A DNA stretch of 64,000 nucleotides from positions 23,746,560-23,810,559 of the forward strand of contig NC_060892.1 of NCBI RefSeq assembly GCF_014805685.1. Reading direction: 5' to 3'. The stretch comes from Silurus meridionalis. Lineage: Eukaryota; Chordata; Actinopteri; Siluriformes; Siluridae. A model generated the notes under the pieces. That model was not told where the DNA came from and searched no databases. It saw nothing but the letters and a program-made list of their open reading frames with translations. Positions within the stretch are counted from its first letter, which is position 1. Every line of letters begins with the position of its first letter. Positions 48,441 through 60,480 of the stretch are shown here, piece by piece. A program made the translations under genes and the position numbers.

Positions 48441-48489
48441 CAGTTGAGTTTGGGTGTCTTTTAATTTTGTAGGACATTTGGCTGCTCTT

Positions 48490-49075
48490 CAAGTCCTTCT
48501 CTAAATAACAAAGTACAAGATTTTATTTATTACCCTAATAAACAGCTGTGGCAAGGAAAAACTCCTTTAGATGACATGAAGAAACCTTGAGAGGAACCAG
48601 ACTCAAAAGGGGAACCCATCCTCATTTGGGTGACATCAAGAGTGTGATTATAGTCTTTAAATAATACAGAACACTGGAGAGTGAGAACTAACATGAGCAC
48701 TGGAGTGTGTGATTATGAGTAATGTTCTTTCTACAGTCTTTTACAGTCATTTGTGGTTATAGAACCAGGAGCTACTGAGCAACTCATAAAATAGCTCAAC
48801 ATTTGCGATCATCACAGATCCAAAACCAGCTTCTCCATGCCAGAGCCTTTAAACACTCATGGTGGTCCAGTGTCCAAACTACATCTCTAGATGGTGAGAT
48901 GAAGTGGGATGCAATTATTGTATCATCTCGAATGGACCCCACTGACGTTATCACAGCTTCACCTTCAGTAGAAGGTATTCAGGTGCTGGTCAGGTATGTT
49001 TCAGCTCTGACCTGCCCCCTAGTGGACAGAGCGTTTCAACTTCCAAATGGATTAAAAATGGCACCCAGGTAAGTA
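48490..49075 (+). repeat. Dispersed fish repeat (GGCAAGGAAAAACTCC type), longest copy
   Basis: CTGTGGCAAGGAAAAACTCC, CTTGAGAGGAACCAGACTC, GGGAACCCATCCTCATTTGG and further phrases down to TGGTGAGATGAAGTGGGATG. No terminal repeats or coding frame were seen and the class is unknown to me. The right boundary is approximate. Confidence 0.7.
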
Positions 49076-49467
49076 TGTGAGCCATGTTGCTTGCACAGCT
49101 GCCCACGTCCCCCACGTGTACGTGTCCATGTGTCAAGCATAACCCTGGTCTGAGTGCAGAATACTGACTTTTTTTTTTAAGCCACCGAGGTCTAGCTGGG
49201 TCACTGCAGGACTGCACGTCTAAGCAGAGCTGAAATGAGTCTCACCTTTCTGCTGCTTCATCACAATACTGCTGTGAGGGTCAAGATGACTACACATACA
49301 ACGCTCCTTCTTCCTGAGCGTGCATTTTGATATAATAGGTAGATTTATCACAACATTCGATCTTGATTTGATCTGATAGTTGATTTGATTTGTACACAGG
49401 ATAAAAGAGGCAAAACAAATGTAACATATCTAAGGAGAACAACAACACCGTTGTAGATGCATACACG

Positions 49468-49825
49468 ATATGGACAAAACTACCGAGACCCCTGACATTT
49501 TTCCACCCATATGAGGTTCTCTGTAACCACAAACATGGAGGCACACAATTGTATAGCATGTCTTTGAATGTTGTGGTAGCATTGAATTCTCCCTTCACTT
49601 GAACAACTCAATGAAAATATGTTTTACATGGGATAGAAGATGTGGAAGATCTTGTATGACCTGCTATAAAGCTATGACTTCAACCCTTTTTCAATTGGTG
49701 ATAAATTTCAGGGTTCCTCGCCTTACATGCGTACCTGACTTTTCCTAACGCCCTTGTGGCTGAGCACAAATCTAATGAAACATCTTCCCAAAAGAGTGAA
49801 GGTTATTATTAAGGTCACAGTGGAT
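49468..49825 (+). mobile_element. Tc1-like composite element, nearly full copy
   Basis: GATATGGACAAAACTACCGA, GGCACACAATTGTATAGCAT, GGAAGATCTTGTATGACCTG, GCGTACCTGACTTTTCC and ATCTAATGAAACATCTTCCC. The right end is lost after the GTGAAGGTTATTATTAAGG phrase. Confidence 0.87.
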
Positions 49826-50039
49826 CCAGGGCATTGTAGGAATCCTGGATGGAAAGCAGAAACGCATCTTGCTGTCTCTCCGATCACAGTAATGTTAATA
49901 ATATGCCTTATTTTTTTACGAAGTAAACCCTATAATGTGAGTAAAGAAGGAACGCCAATGAAACTTCCAGACCTGCTTTGTTTAAAACAGATATCAATCG
50001 CGATGCAATAAAAGATCTTTACGGTTCTAGTCTGCGGTT

Positions 50040-50400
50040 ATGGCGTGTAGCATCTTCATTCTGCTTCATTGCATCGGCGTCAAGGGAGCGTGTCTGTAAT
50101 AATGGAGCCGATCAATATCCATCTTTTCTTTTACTGTAAGCACGCTAAAGTATTTATGCATTAATTGACTGCCTCGTGCATGGCAAATAAAACCTGGACG
50201 GGCAAATTGCGAATTGGAGGTCAACACCTCTTGAAGAGTAATAAATAGCCTTTTTAAAATCGGATGCCGTAATGCATCCACACAGCGCGCTGCTATCATC
50301 TCTGAGGAATGTGTTGGTCGAATAAATGTACTTACTTTCACGGCTATTTAAATATGTAATAGCATCAGAGAGTGCACGCGGAACGACGGTGAGGTTTAGT
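50040..50400. other. Candidate conserved non-coding block
   Basis: Unique, CpG-containing but AT-balanced sequence with ATGCATTAATTGACTGCC and GGCTATTTAAATATG strings (homeodomain-like and MEF2/TBP-like). No repeat or coding signal is seen. Confidence 0.32.
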
Positions 50401-50499
50401 GCCATTATCGAAACCGAAGCAAAACTTGAAAGAGAAACGTCACTGCAAATTCAATGCTAAAGTTATTTTTATGATGTATTCTATATTATTAGGCCACTT

Positions 50500-50675
50500 G
50501 TTTCTTAGGATGCATCATGCTCTCGTGCAGGATGGAAATGTCCCCGTCCACAGGGCACAAGGTCTCCGGATGATTTGGTGAGTATGAAAAGGATAAATCA
50601 CATGCTGCGGCCTTCGCAGTCAAATCAGCATATCTCAATCACACTGAACACCTGTGAGAGATTTGGGTCAGACAT
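50500..50675 (+). mobile_element. Third Tc1 family: transposase catalytic-region remnant
   Basis: Reads LVQDGNVPVHRAQG (the QDNAPVH-type catalytic motif), then GAGTATGAAAAGG, AATCACATGCTGCGGCC and a broken form of the SPDLNPIEH region (CAATCACACTGAACACC). It is a fragment of about 58 codons with frameshifts. A splice-like acceptor and donor around it are coincidental. Confidence 0.75.
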
Positions 50676-50979
50676 GGTAGTATGTTCAAATGTCCTGTCT
50701 CTCTTTCTGTAGTGTGTCCCACTTCCTTTACCTATCGTGTCCTTCTCGCCTTTTTCATCATGTCCCTCTTTCTTTTCAAATCGTCAGTCTACACTTTGTT
50801 CTCAAATCCACAGCATGTCTCACTTCCTTTCCGTATTCTTTCCCTCTCAAATTCCAACACTATGTCTCTTTCCACTTCCAAATAATTTCCCTCTAACCTT
50901 CCACATCCAGTCGCTTTCCACTTCCACACCATGTCTCTCACCCCTTCCACATAATGCCCCTCTCTCCTTTTTCCACATA

Positions 50980-51492
50980 TGAGGTGGTATCAGAAAGTTT
51001 CCAGACTGCCACTGTTTACAAGTAAGTACTTTATTTTTGTACGTTTACACACTTTTACCTTCAGAGTATATCGGTAGAAGAACGCTGAGGACGGAGCCAC
51101 CAGGAGGGCGGAAAAGAGGAAGGTCAAGGAGGAGGTTTATGGATGTGATGAGGGAAGATGTGCAGGTAGTGGAAGCAGCCGAAAGAAGACTGTGAAAGAA
51201 GACACACTTTCACTTTCAAAATAGTCCCCTGTTCCTGTCAGTTTTTGCCACTTCTTAAATATGTTCTGGATGTTTGTTTTTCCGACGTGCTGGATCTCTG
51301 CAGTGGTGTCAAAACAGCAACATTTAAGCTGGATTTTCATCTTTGGGAAGAGGGCAAAGTTCGCAGGAATCAAATCTGGCAAGTAGGGTGGGTGTTTCTG
51401 GCGAGAAACCCTGTGCACCCTGTGACTGTGCGTGCAGCCTCGTGCTGCCATCTGTTGGCGTCTTACAAAACTAGCCATTTTTGATACCACCA
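50980..51492 (-). mobile_element. Mariner-type element remnant with TA target duplication
   Basis: Flanked by TA (50978-50979 and 51493-51494). The ends are TGAGGTGGTATCAGAAAG and, complemented, TGGTGGTATCAAAAATGG. On the minus strand at about 51205-51410 the protein reads HPPYLPDLIPANFALFPKMK, matching the conserved mariner catalytic block (PPYSPDLAPxDxxLFP), followed by KKWQKL..TGDYFE. The N-terminal half is missing, so the element is inactive. Confidence 0.85.
51067..51192 (+). mobile_element. Non-LTR retrotransposon 3' coding fragment
   Basis: Open for about 40 codons, reading RRTLRTEPPGGRKRGRSRRR then FMDVMREDVQVVEAAERR, which matches the C-terminal tail common in fish RTE/L2-like reverse transcriptase ORFs (GRPxxRFMDVVREDMQ type). 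It lies inside the mariner remnant. Confidence 0.6.
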
Positions 51493-52494
51493 TAATGTCC
51501 TTCTCACGTTTCACATTAAGTCCCTGCCACATTCCACACCATGTCTCTCTCTCCCATTCCACTTCATGCACCTCTTCCATTCCAGACCATGTACCTTCCC
51601 TCTTCCGGATCATATCCCTCACCCATTCCACACCATGTCCCTTCCTCAATCTTCACTTCCAACTCCATGCTCTGCTCCCCTTCCAAATTATGCCCATGTC
51701 CATTTCCACACCATGTCCTCTCTCCTCTTCTACCTTTCCTCCTCTTTCCAATTCCAACACTAACTCCCCTTCTACATCAAATCCCTCTCCACTTTCAAAT
51801 TATATCCATGTCCTTTTCCTCACCATGTCACTCCCCACCTTTACACCATATCCCTTTCCTTTTCCATATCATGTCTCACTGCTCTTCCTCTTGCCTTCCA
51901 CATCATGAAAAAAACAAGTCCATTCAGGTTTTATGTTCTTGTAATTAGTTCTCATCATTGAACTGTACAACATGAAAATATTTCTTCGTTTTATCAAAGA
52001 TGAATGAAAACATATTCCTAAATGAAGACAAAACGGAGAATAACGTATGTAAACTGGATTCAGAAATGTATATAATGATGGAGAAGTTTTCATTTAAATT
52101 TAGACTGTTCCATAATCTTACAAAAAAATAAGGTTCATGGAGTAGTTCTAAGCAGCTTGTTAGAAGATCTTATAGCTTTTAAGCTGGAATGCACGCAGAG
52201 GAGGCGGGACATATAGACACCACGCCGTGCTGTGTAGAGATTTAAGAAGCAAACATTATATAATCACAACCTTATAGACAATCCATCGACTGGCACCCAG
52301 TGGAGGCTGGTCAGGACAGGGCTGTAGAGATGGTGCTGAACAGGAACCTAGAAGCTTTCAGATGGGACAGATTTGCCATGACTGACATCATGGATTAATC
52401 AATATTATCAATGGGGTGATCATGTACACGATGTAGCATGATAATAACATCATCAAATGTACATTTTAAATAGTCTTCAATGAAGGAAGTCACA

Positions 52495-52920
52495 TGATCT
52501 TGGAGGCACACAAGTCGCTGAATGCATGAAATTATCCCTTCATTAGAACTAGAAGGCCTAAAAGCGGTCCAAAATAACAGTGCCCCTGAGCACAAAGCCA
52601 GCTCTATGAAAATATAAATTACATGGTTTAGAAGATGTGGAAGATCTCAAGTGGCCTGCTATAGAACTCTGACCTTCACCCTATAGGGATGGATTGAAAC
52701 ACTGCCTGCACCCCCCAGTTTCCTCAACCTTCATCTGCACCTATTTTTTCCTACATTCTGGTGGTTAGTCCAAATCTCCACATTCCAAAATTTAGTGGAA
52801 CATCTCAGAAGGTTGGAGGTTTTTGTAACAGCAAAACGAGACTAGATTTGGAATGAGATGTTCAAAACGTACATACAAATCTTATGGTCAGGTGTCCACA
52901 AACGTTTGTCCCTACAATAT
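52495..52920 (+). mobile_element. Tc1-like composite element, nearly full copy
   Basis: TTGGAGGCACACAAGTCGCT, TGCCCCTGAGCACAAAGCCA, GGAAGATCTCAAGTGGCCTG, TTTAGTGGAACATCTCAGAA and the end GTCAGGTGTCCACAAACG. Confidence 0.88.
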
Positions 52921-53329
52921 TCACAAGCTCTCGAGCACGTCTGATTTTTAATCAGCTCGACTGCTCTCGTAAATTGCCATCTTGCGTTGAAACGCTTGGG
53001 AGGTACAGCCGAGTTGGCCGGTCTTAAGGGAAACATGTTGAGCAAACGCCTTCGTCGGCTTGTGGTCTGTGAAATGGGGCAAACGGACAGAGTGTCTGAC
53101 CGCCCCCAATTTAAACACTGTGGTCCACCAGCACTTATGAGCGAGAAATCTCGAGACCCAGTCGGTCTATATAAAGTCTTTGGATTTTTTTTTTTTTTTT
53201 TTATGTAAGCATGGAAAGGTGGGAGATATCACACAGGAGGAAAAAAAAAATTTGGAAATTGAATGAAAGCACAGCAAGGATTTGATCTCATCCAGCCATC
53301 ACTATGCTTTTCTATTGCAGAGAGATTTT

Positions 53330-53560
53330 TCAGTGTTACACTGACTCACTGACGGCCAACATGGGCGATGGATTTCCTCCTTTTTAAATGACGGGATTTG
53401 AAGTGGCCCGTACAGCTGAGATATTAACTAAGAGCGACTGAGGTGAGACCACACGGGCAGCCCCCTCTGGTCGGGGCTGCACCGACCGTATTTTTAGGAG
53501 CTCCCCACTGTAGAGCTGTCAGACGGAAGATTTACTTCCTCTTAATAAAGCATACGCTCT
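53330..53560. other. Candidate conserved non-coding block
   Basis: GC-balanced unique sequence with an inverted repeat around GCAGCCCC..GGGGCTGC at about 53458-53481. No repeat family or coding signal is seen. Confidence 0.27.
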
Positions 53561-54144
53561 TAGGAATACCACCTACATAGAAATACGTGTTTTATCATCA
53601 CGAATCAATTGTGGAAAAAGGAAAAGATGCAGTCGGACTATTTGGGATATCATATGAACACTGATTTTTATGCTGTTCACTGCATTTAATGAAATTACAA
53701 TTCGAGGGTTTTGTTTCTTTTTCATATGCCCCTTATTTATTGTCTTGTCGTCGGATCAAAAAAGCGCAGGGTTAATTTCTATGTTCATTCCAAAGGATCT
53801 AAAACATACATCTCAGGCTTTTTTCCTGCTTAAGGTTACCGTGCGACAAGCTTTAGCCTATCTGTTTCCTCTCTGGGCCGCGTCCCATTTCCGTCTGAAG
53901 GCGCAAAAATAGCCAAAGCCCTCTGCACCCTTCCATGTTGTTTCTTCCTCTTTGCACACTATGACATTGATCAAGCCTGTTCCTGGACTTCCTATCTCTT
54001 CCTGAGGCTGAGAAAACTGTAGAAAATTCTGCCGAGAGGTTTTTTTTTGTCTTCTTTTGCTTCCTATTAACGAGAGCTTCCGAGCGGTTTCTAGAGAGAG
54101 GCTGATCTTTATACTGCATACTGTATTACACTGTATGTAATTAC

Positions 54145-54515
54145 AGTCTATAAAGTTTGTGGACACCTGACCAGAAGATTCATGTGCTTTTTATGCTTTT
54201 TTTGAACATCCCATTCTATAATTTCCCACCCTTTTGGGAAGATGTTCCACTAGATTTTGGAGTGTGGTTGTGGAGATTTGTGCTCATTCAGCCACAAGGG
54301 GCGCTAGTAAAGTCAGGTACTGATGTAGGTGAAAAGGTGTGGAGGCCTGGGATGCAGTCAGCGTTCACATTTATCCCAAAGGTGTTCAACAGGGTTGAGA
54401 TCAGCACTTTATAGCAGGCAGATCAAGATCTTCAAGCTCAAATGAATGGAAAATTTAATGGTGCAACATCCAAAGACATCGTAAACAATTGTTTTTGTAG
54501 TAACAGTTTTGTACA
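54145..54515 (-). mobile_element. Tc1-like composite element, nearly full copy
   Basis: AAAGTTTGTGGACACCTGAC, GAAGATGTTCCACTAGATTT, GTAAAGTCAGGTACTGATG, CCAAAGGTGTTCAACAGGG, then a deletion joining CAAGATCTTCAAGCTCAAAT to GGAAAATTTAATGGTGCAAC. Confidence 0.9.
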
Positions 54516-55737
54516 AATAACACAGTAAAAACCGGAATCCATGCACAGCCCACTATTTAGTTCAGTGATGCATAATTGAACTAATAAATAGAAAGAAAAT
54601 GCAGCGTAGTAGAAAAGTTTTAAGAGAAACAGAACATGAGTCGGAAAAAAAAAAAAATTCTCCATCAGCTGTGAAAGCAAAGTACGTGTGAACCCGTGTG
54701 AACCTGCAGGGAGTGAAACCTGAAGATATTCATACGTATTAGCCTTCAAAACTAGGATTCTGTAAGTGAAGATGAGAATTTTTTTTTCCTCCAGGCCTCG
54801 ATGCTTCGTTGCTGCCATGGCAACAACTAATAAAATTTCACCACTGAAGAAATCATCTAATTGTGATGGCTGATATGAAATATTTAATCTCTATATACTA
54901 TATACGTATATTATTTAAAATGTAGTTCTGGGGAGGCATTTTTCTTTTATTTTTATTATTAAGTCTCTAACGTGTTGCTTTCCAACATCATCATCCTCCT
55001 CCTTTTCCTCCTTCACAACTCCATACTACACTACTGCAATATATTGCTAAAGGCAGGGATCCCACTGCCCCATATTCTATGAATAGTTAAACACAAAAGG
55101 AGAAATGGACTGGATAATTAGTGACCGGGTTGCCAGATTGGGCTAGTTTAAAAGAATATTCTGCGGCTTCCATTTTTTTTTTTTTTTTTTTTTACAGCCA
55201 CTTATTCGAACGTAATAATTTGGAAGAGAATAAATTTCCACGAACAAGGTAACATGTAATTTCAGAGAGTGTGTCTATGTTGTATATACAGAAATGTTTC
55301 TATTATGAGTAGGGAAATGGGGGATTATGGAGTGGATACTGAAGTGGATGCTGTCCGTCCTCAAAAACGTGTGCGAAATGTCTCTCTTGGGGCTCATACG
55401 TGGTATTTGAGATGTATTTGGGCTGAAACACTGTAAGTCTTTGGTGACTGTATGTTGTTGATTCACATGCCTCAATTATAGGGTTAGTCAAAAAGAATAG
55501 ATAGTAATAAAATGGTCAAATCAATTTGACTAGGCATTAGAATTCATTCTTTTACACTCTGTCCTTATTAATGTGGTGCTGCTGCTTTTAAAGTACATTT
55601 CACCTTTTACAGCTTCAGATCCCCTCTATACACTTCAATGATTTGCTTATGGAAGTCTTTCCTTTTCACTAGATCACTACAGATACACAAGCAGTGAATC
55701 CGCCATTTAAAATCTAGACTTTCTAAACATCTTAATA

Positions 55738-55998
55738 TGGACAAAAGTTTTAGGACTCGTATATGTGGTTCTTCCCCAAATATAATTGTATAGGATGCCT
55801 TCGGATGTGGTAGCCTCAAATTTTACGTTCACTTGACATAGAAGACTCAAACCTGTTCCAGCATGACAATTCCCCCTGTGCACCAAGCCGGCTTCATGAA
55901 GTTATTGGTTAAAGCGGAAGATCTTGAGTGGCCTTCTACAGCGCTCTGACCTTATCCCAATTGGAGACTTTGGGGATATACTGGAACGCTGTTGGTGT
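55738..55998 (+). mobile_element. Tc1-like composite element, left two-thirds
   Basis: ATGGACAAAAGTTTTAGGAC, TGTGGTTCTTCCCCAAATAT, the junction CAAACCTGTTCCAGCATGAC and GGAAGATCTTGAGTGGCCTT. It stops after the TGGAACGCTG phrase. Confidence 0.88.
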
Positions 55999-56874
55999 AT
56001 TTTGCGCTAGGAATTTAGCATAGGAAATTCAGAAGAATAAATCCTGAATATATCCTGGATTTCTTCTCATTTGCAGTTCAAAAAGAACCAAACAAATAAA
56101 TAGTGAAACCCCTTAAAAAGAATTCAAACAAGCTCATTATATGGTGGTGATTGAAAAGAGAATTCAGGAATGACTTATCTTGTAAATCTCTCCTTCTGGT
56201 TCCAGTCAAGAGGCAAGCAGCTGAGTTGGGGCTGAAATAGAGAAGAGAGACGATCGACCGAAACGCAAGCGTGAATGGAATCTTTAAATACTTTCAGATT
56301 TAATACAAGAAGAATGATGATATATGCTATGCTATGCTTTGAGCTACAATGTTTTTTTTTTCTCCATCATGTATTCTTTATACAGAGTGTTTCACGTGTC
56401 AGCGTTTTTTTTTTTTTCGTCTTGTAATTCTGGTTCGTAATTTGAACGTGCCATTTCTCACTTCTGATTAATGTGCTCTTCCACCGCAGGATGTTTGAAA
56501 TATGGTAATCCAAAAGTAATCCCCAAATCCCTGTGTGGGCAACACGACTGACTCTGGAGTTTTGCACCAGGCCTCACTTGTTGTTTTTCTTTCTTCCTCC
56601 ACATGGTTGGAAAACTGGGGAGGGAGGGATGGATGGAGAGAAGGAGGCATGCCAAGTACTGCAAAACCGTGGCATGTGTAGTTCTTCTCAAGCTACAGGA
56701 CAATCTGGGTTAATTGGTTCCTTTCTATTTTGGGGGATGTTAATAAACTGCAGAACGTTTTCTGGTCCAGACTGCATATGCCACCAATTTATGTTTTTTC
56801 GCTGAGTATTTCATTATTGTAACGGTTGCATCATACTCACTTTGTAGAATGGGGTAGAAGCACCATTTAAAATA

Positions 56875-57155
56875 TGGTCAGAAGATGTGGAAGATCTTGA
56901 GTGGCCTGACCTCGATCCTGCTGAACATCTTTACAATGAATTGGAATGCTGACAACACCTCACGCCTTCTCAGCTCACCTACTGTACATCAGGAACTGAT
57001 TAATTCCCTAGAGACTGAATGAACACAAATCTCCACAAGCGCACTTCAAAACCTAGTGGAACATCTTCCCAGAAGAATGGAAGTTATTCTAACAGCAAAC
57101 GTGGAATGCGATGTTCTAAAAAAAAACACATTTAAATCTTATGGTCGATTCTGGT
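56875..57155 (+). mobile_element. Tc1-like C-terminal part
   Basis: TGTGGAAGATCTTGAGTGGC, GCACTTCAAAACCTAGTGGA, ACATCTTCCCAGAAGAATGG and TTTAAATCTTATGGTCG. The terminal sequence is lost. Confidence 0.87.
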
Positions 57156-57239
57156 ATACTTTTGGTTTTAAAGCATTGCGACTGCCACAGGAAAACAGAA
57201 ACCTGCAGAAAATTCTTTTTGTTTCCCTGAAGGGTTGAG

Positions 57240-57530
57240 ACAGGACCCCCTTAGTGGCTTCTCTCTCGCTCTCTGAAGTCTTTTCAAGCTGCAGAGGACA
57301 GACATGCTGATGTGCTTTATGTGGGAAGACACAGGCTGGCCAGAGGAGGCCCTCAGACTGATAATAAAAAGAAGGGAAAAGCGCATGCTGAACATATTGA
57401 TACAGGAAATCCCTTGGCCCACCACCTCCTTAGTTTCCTCTCAATTGCCCACAAAGGTCTGTCTGCTTTAGTTCCGGCAGAAATGCTGCGTCTGTGAACT
57501 TTCTGAGCTCGGAAACATTTGCCGTTAGCT
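57240..57530. other. Unique GC-balanced block
   Basis: Non-repetitive sequence without a supported exon. It may be a conserved non-coding element. Confidence 0.22.
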
Positions 57531-58028
57531 AAAAGAAGACGAAAAACCGAGAATCGTTACTATTTGTAAATAAAAAAGCCGCAAATCTCAACGTTCTCTT
57601 CAAACGAGCAAGGGTTTTGTTCAGGTTGTCCTTAAAGACTAAACTCTCAGGAATCCTTAATTGCGAAGCATCATGGGTACAAATGAAGTTAATAAATAGA
57701 TAGCTAGCATAATGACAGCTTGTCACTGAGTCCAGGTTTTTATACTCATGATTTGTTCAGTAGTTATCGCTAATTAGAGGGGAGAAAAAGTTCCCTTGAG
57801 TTCATCCAGCAGAGTCAAAAAGACATAAGACCCATCGATCAGCTAACTGGAGACAATCCAGGCTTGATGAGAAACAGAAAATGAGAATGAAACTACCCTA
57901 AGAGCTCTACATAGAAAGGGCAATACCTGCAGAAGTCAAGGTAAGGGAGTCCATTACTGCAGTACCTATTTCATGAACGTCAGTAGACTACATACATTTT
58001 GAGGGATGACTCTATTTGTTTGTTTTTT

Positions 58029-58031
<3 letters not shown>

Positions 58032-58072
<41 letters not shown>
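58032..58072. repeat. (CT)n microsatellite
   Basis: About 20 units. Confidence 0.95.
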
Positions 58073-58077
<5 letters not shown>

Positions 58078-59081
58078 TCGTCTCTGTTTCTTGCCAGCTG
58101 AATCTGTAGTATTTTCCGGTTGCAGAGATTCAATACAAGTTGCTCCTATAAGCTGAACCTTTTGAGGTCAGAGAAGTTCTTTGGCTTCTAGTTTTTCACA
58201 ATAAAACTGCTTCAAGACCGACTTCAGAGTTGATGTACAACTTGTACAAACTGTTTTGTTTTTGAAATAGGTGCGAATTTACAGAAACGTTAGAAGACAG
58301 GATGTCCCTGTGACCTCTAGGAACCAGGTTTGACTGAGCTTCTTCCTGTTTGGAACCATTCATGGTGTTCTCAGGGTATTGGGTATTTTTTTTCCTGGAC
58401 TTACTTCTAAACTTAATCACGCACTTCGTTTCCATCAAAAATCCACATTCAGGGCATGAAGACGTATTAGATAGAAAAATAATTGTATTCCAGGATATCC
58501 AGTGTGGACGAGGCCTACAAGATCATAGACACTAAATCCCAGAGCAGGAAGTCTCAAGTGTCTGCTGATTTGATGGATGGGTTCCCATTAGGGTCCCACG
58601 GGTTACAGAGAGGGAAGGCAAATGACGGCCCCCCTCATATACCTCATGAGATGCCTGGATGTGGTTGTAACAATGCCAGGGAACGCATGAGAGTAAAGAA
58701 GGAGTCGAAATACTGCGTATGGGTGAGCACTGGATTTAACAGGAAGCCAAGACTACAGGGTGTGGCTCCAGGCCGTCGATGTGGACCCAATTTCCACATT
58801 CTTCCTTCTCTGCCACACCTTAAGTCCTTAATTGTCTGGCCACAGACAAAATATTCGTAGACCACACCACTGCAGTTGGTGCTTAACTCAGGACCGGGAT
58901 GTTTAAATTGGGTCAGTACCAGATTTATGGCTGAGTTTAGTTTAGTGGTGTGCAGCAATGTGCTCCGAGAGCAGAGAAAGTCATGGTTGATGTGTACAGA
59001 TGTCAGAAATAATTCAGGATAACCATCTTTATCAGTCCAGGAGACTCAAACAAATCAGATGGTACAGTCCAAAAGCTATAA

Positions 59082-59112
59082 TATATACTATATGGATAAA
59101 CGTTTGTTGGAC
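59082..59112. mobile_element. Isolated Tc1-like terminal sequence
   Basis: ATACTATATGGATAAACGTT resembles the outer end of the family, with nothing recognisable following it. Confidence 0.4.
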
Positions 59113-59554
59113 AGTAACGAAGTAAATGTAATTCATTACTGTACTTAAGTAAATTTCTTTTTATTTATGAGGATAAAAACGCAACCAATCAGGGACGAGC
59201 TCTCGCTCTGTTTTGTTTTGATCTGCACTCGGTGTATCTACTCATCACCAACATACAGTTCAGCATCAGTTCAACAGCAAGCAGAACATTTTGTGAGGAA
59301 TAAATGATGAAAGAAACTCCAGACACGAACTCGCCACAACACCCGTGATCTCTTTCATTGTAATAGATATTAATCAGTGTTTGACTCATTAATATCATTC
59401 GATTAACAGATCGGTGCTGAGAGTCACATTAGAGTCATATCACATGAACTGAGTTGATTAAGCAAAGATTCTTGTGATAAAAATGATAATAGGAAGATTA
59501 CAGTCGTAATAAATCATAGTACTTTGGATACTTAAGTAGGAAGGTGTAGATTTT

Positions 59555-59785
59555 GGTTGTTGAGATTTCTGCTTATTCAGCCGGGTTAGTAAAGTCAGGT
59601 CCTGATGTAAGGTGAAGGGAGGAGTCCTGGGGGAGAGTCAATGTTCCAATTCATCCCAAACAGGTTTTAGTTCTCATCGTTCAAGTAAAGGGAAAAGTTC
59701 ATGATACCGCAATCTCATTCACAAAAATTTCACAAGTTTGTGATAATATGGGGAAAGACCACATCCAATGGGAAACTACAGTGTT
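59555..59785 (-). mobile_element. Tc1-like composite element, internally deleted
   Basis: GTTGTTGAGATTTCTGCTTA, TAGTAAAGTCAGGTCCTGAT, CAAATTCATCCCAAACAGG-type sequence, then AAGTAAAGGGAAAAGTTCAT and GGGGAAAGACCACATCCAAT. Confidence 0.83.
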
Positions 59786-59999
59786 AAGAGTGTTACTATT
59801 TTGCATAAAGGCCTTAAAACCATGCACACGAGTTGTATTTCCCCCCATAAGATTTGTCGAAGAGGATCATTTTCGTGGATGTCAGTAGATTTTCGGGTGC
59901 ACTTGTTTCTGATCAATAAAGCTCTATTTTCTTGCACACAAGGCTTCCTTATTCAATACACCTGCCAGAGGGCTTAAAAAACAAAACAAAAAAACACGG

Positions 60000-60480
60000 A
60001 AGCATGATGCATTTATTATTGGCTGTTACTTTGATTTATCTTCCCAGATACCAGCCATTGAGAACAACTTTGCTTTATTTCCCATATATGCACTTTTATT
60101 GACATCCAGAGGTCGATAGCTCATTCATCACACCCTGGCTGTGCGAGACGCACAATTTTGCCAATAAAATGAGAACAATCAGAAGTTTATCAGCAAAACA
60201 ATCAAGGTTCGGGTTGAATATTAAACAGCGGATTCAACCCTATTAGCATGACTATATATATATTTATATGACACAGCATCTTAGCACATATACGCGTAGT
60301 CGTTATCACTCGATTTTTACAATGTGTTTTTTTTCCCCAGTTCTACAGACAGTCATTCGCAGAAGCTTCAGACGTCTCGGCGCTGAGATTGATGCGAGTT
60401 ATCGTTGCGATGTAACGTGATTTCAATAGGTAATTAGTTCGATTCTGCTGACACTAACGGACCTGCCGATGAGTGTGTGG
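60000..60480. other. Candidate conserved non-coding block
   Basis: The longest repeat-free stretch with balanced composition, including CCAATAAAATGAGAACAATC and CAAAACAATCAAGG strings. No coding signal is seen. Confidence 0.32.

Larger units (their letters stand above)
50680..51915. repeat. CT-rich minisatellite split by a mariner insertion
   Basis: About 22-28-base units of the type TTCCACACCATGTCTCTCTC occupy 50690-50977 and 51493-51910. The pattern is the same on both sides, so one array was interrupted. The Ser/Pro/Phe-rich open frames across it are artefacts. Confidence 0.85.

Noticed and set aside
50509..50577. Apparent 69-nt exon with good acceptor (TTTCTTAG) and donor (GTGAGT)
   Set aside because: Its translation and the sequence after it match the catalytic region of a Tc1 transposase (QDGNVPVH motif, then the HMLRPSQS phrase), so it is a decayed mobile element.
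51137..51649. 170-codon minus-strand open frame that looks like one protein
   Set aside because: Only its middle part is mariner transposase. The start lies in the minisatellite and the N-terminal half of the transposase is missing.
50682..51948. Several Ser/Pro/Phe-rich open frames
   Set aside because: Artefacts of the CT-rich minisatellite. The only real coding remnants are the mariner and LINE fragments inside it.
58483..58860. 125-codon open frame
   Set aside because: No domain is recognised and the start is unsupported. It could be an old repeat or a chance frame; I leave it unannotated as a gene.
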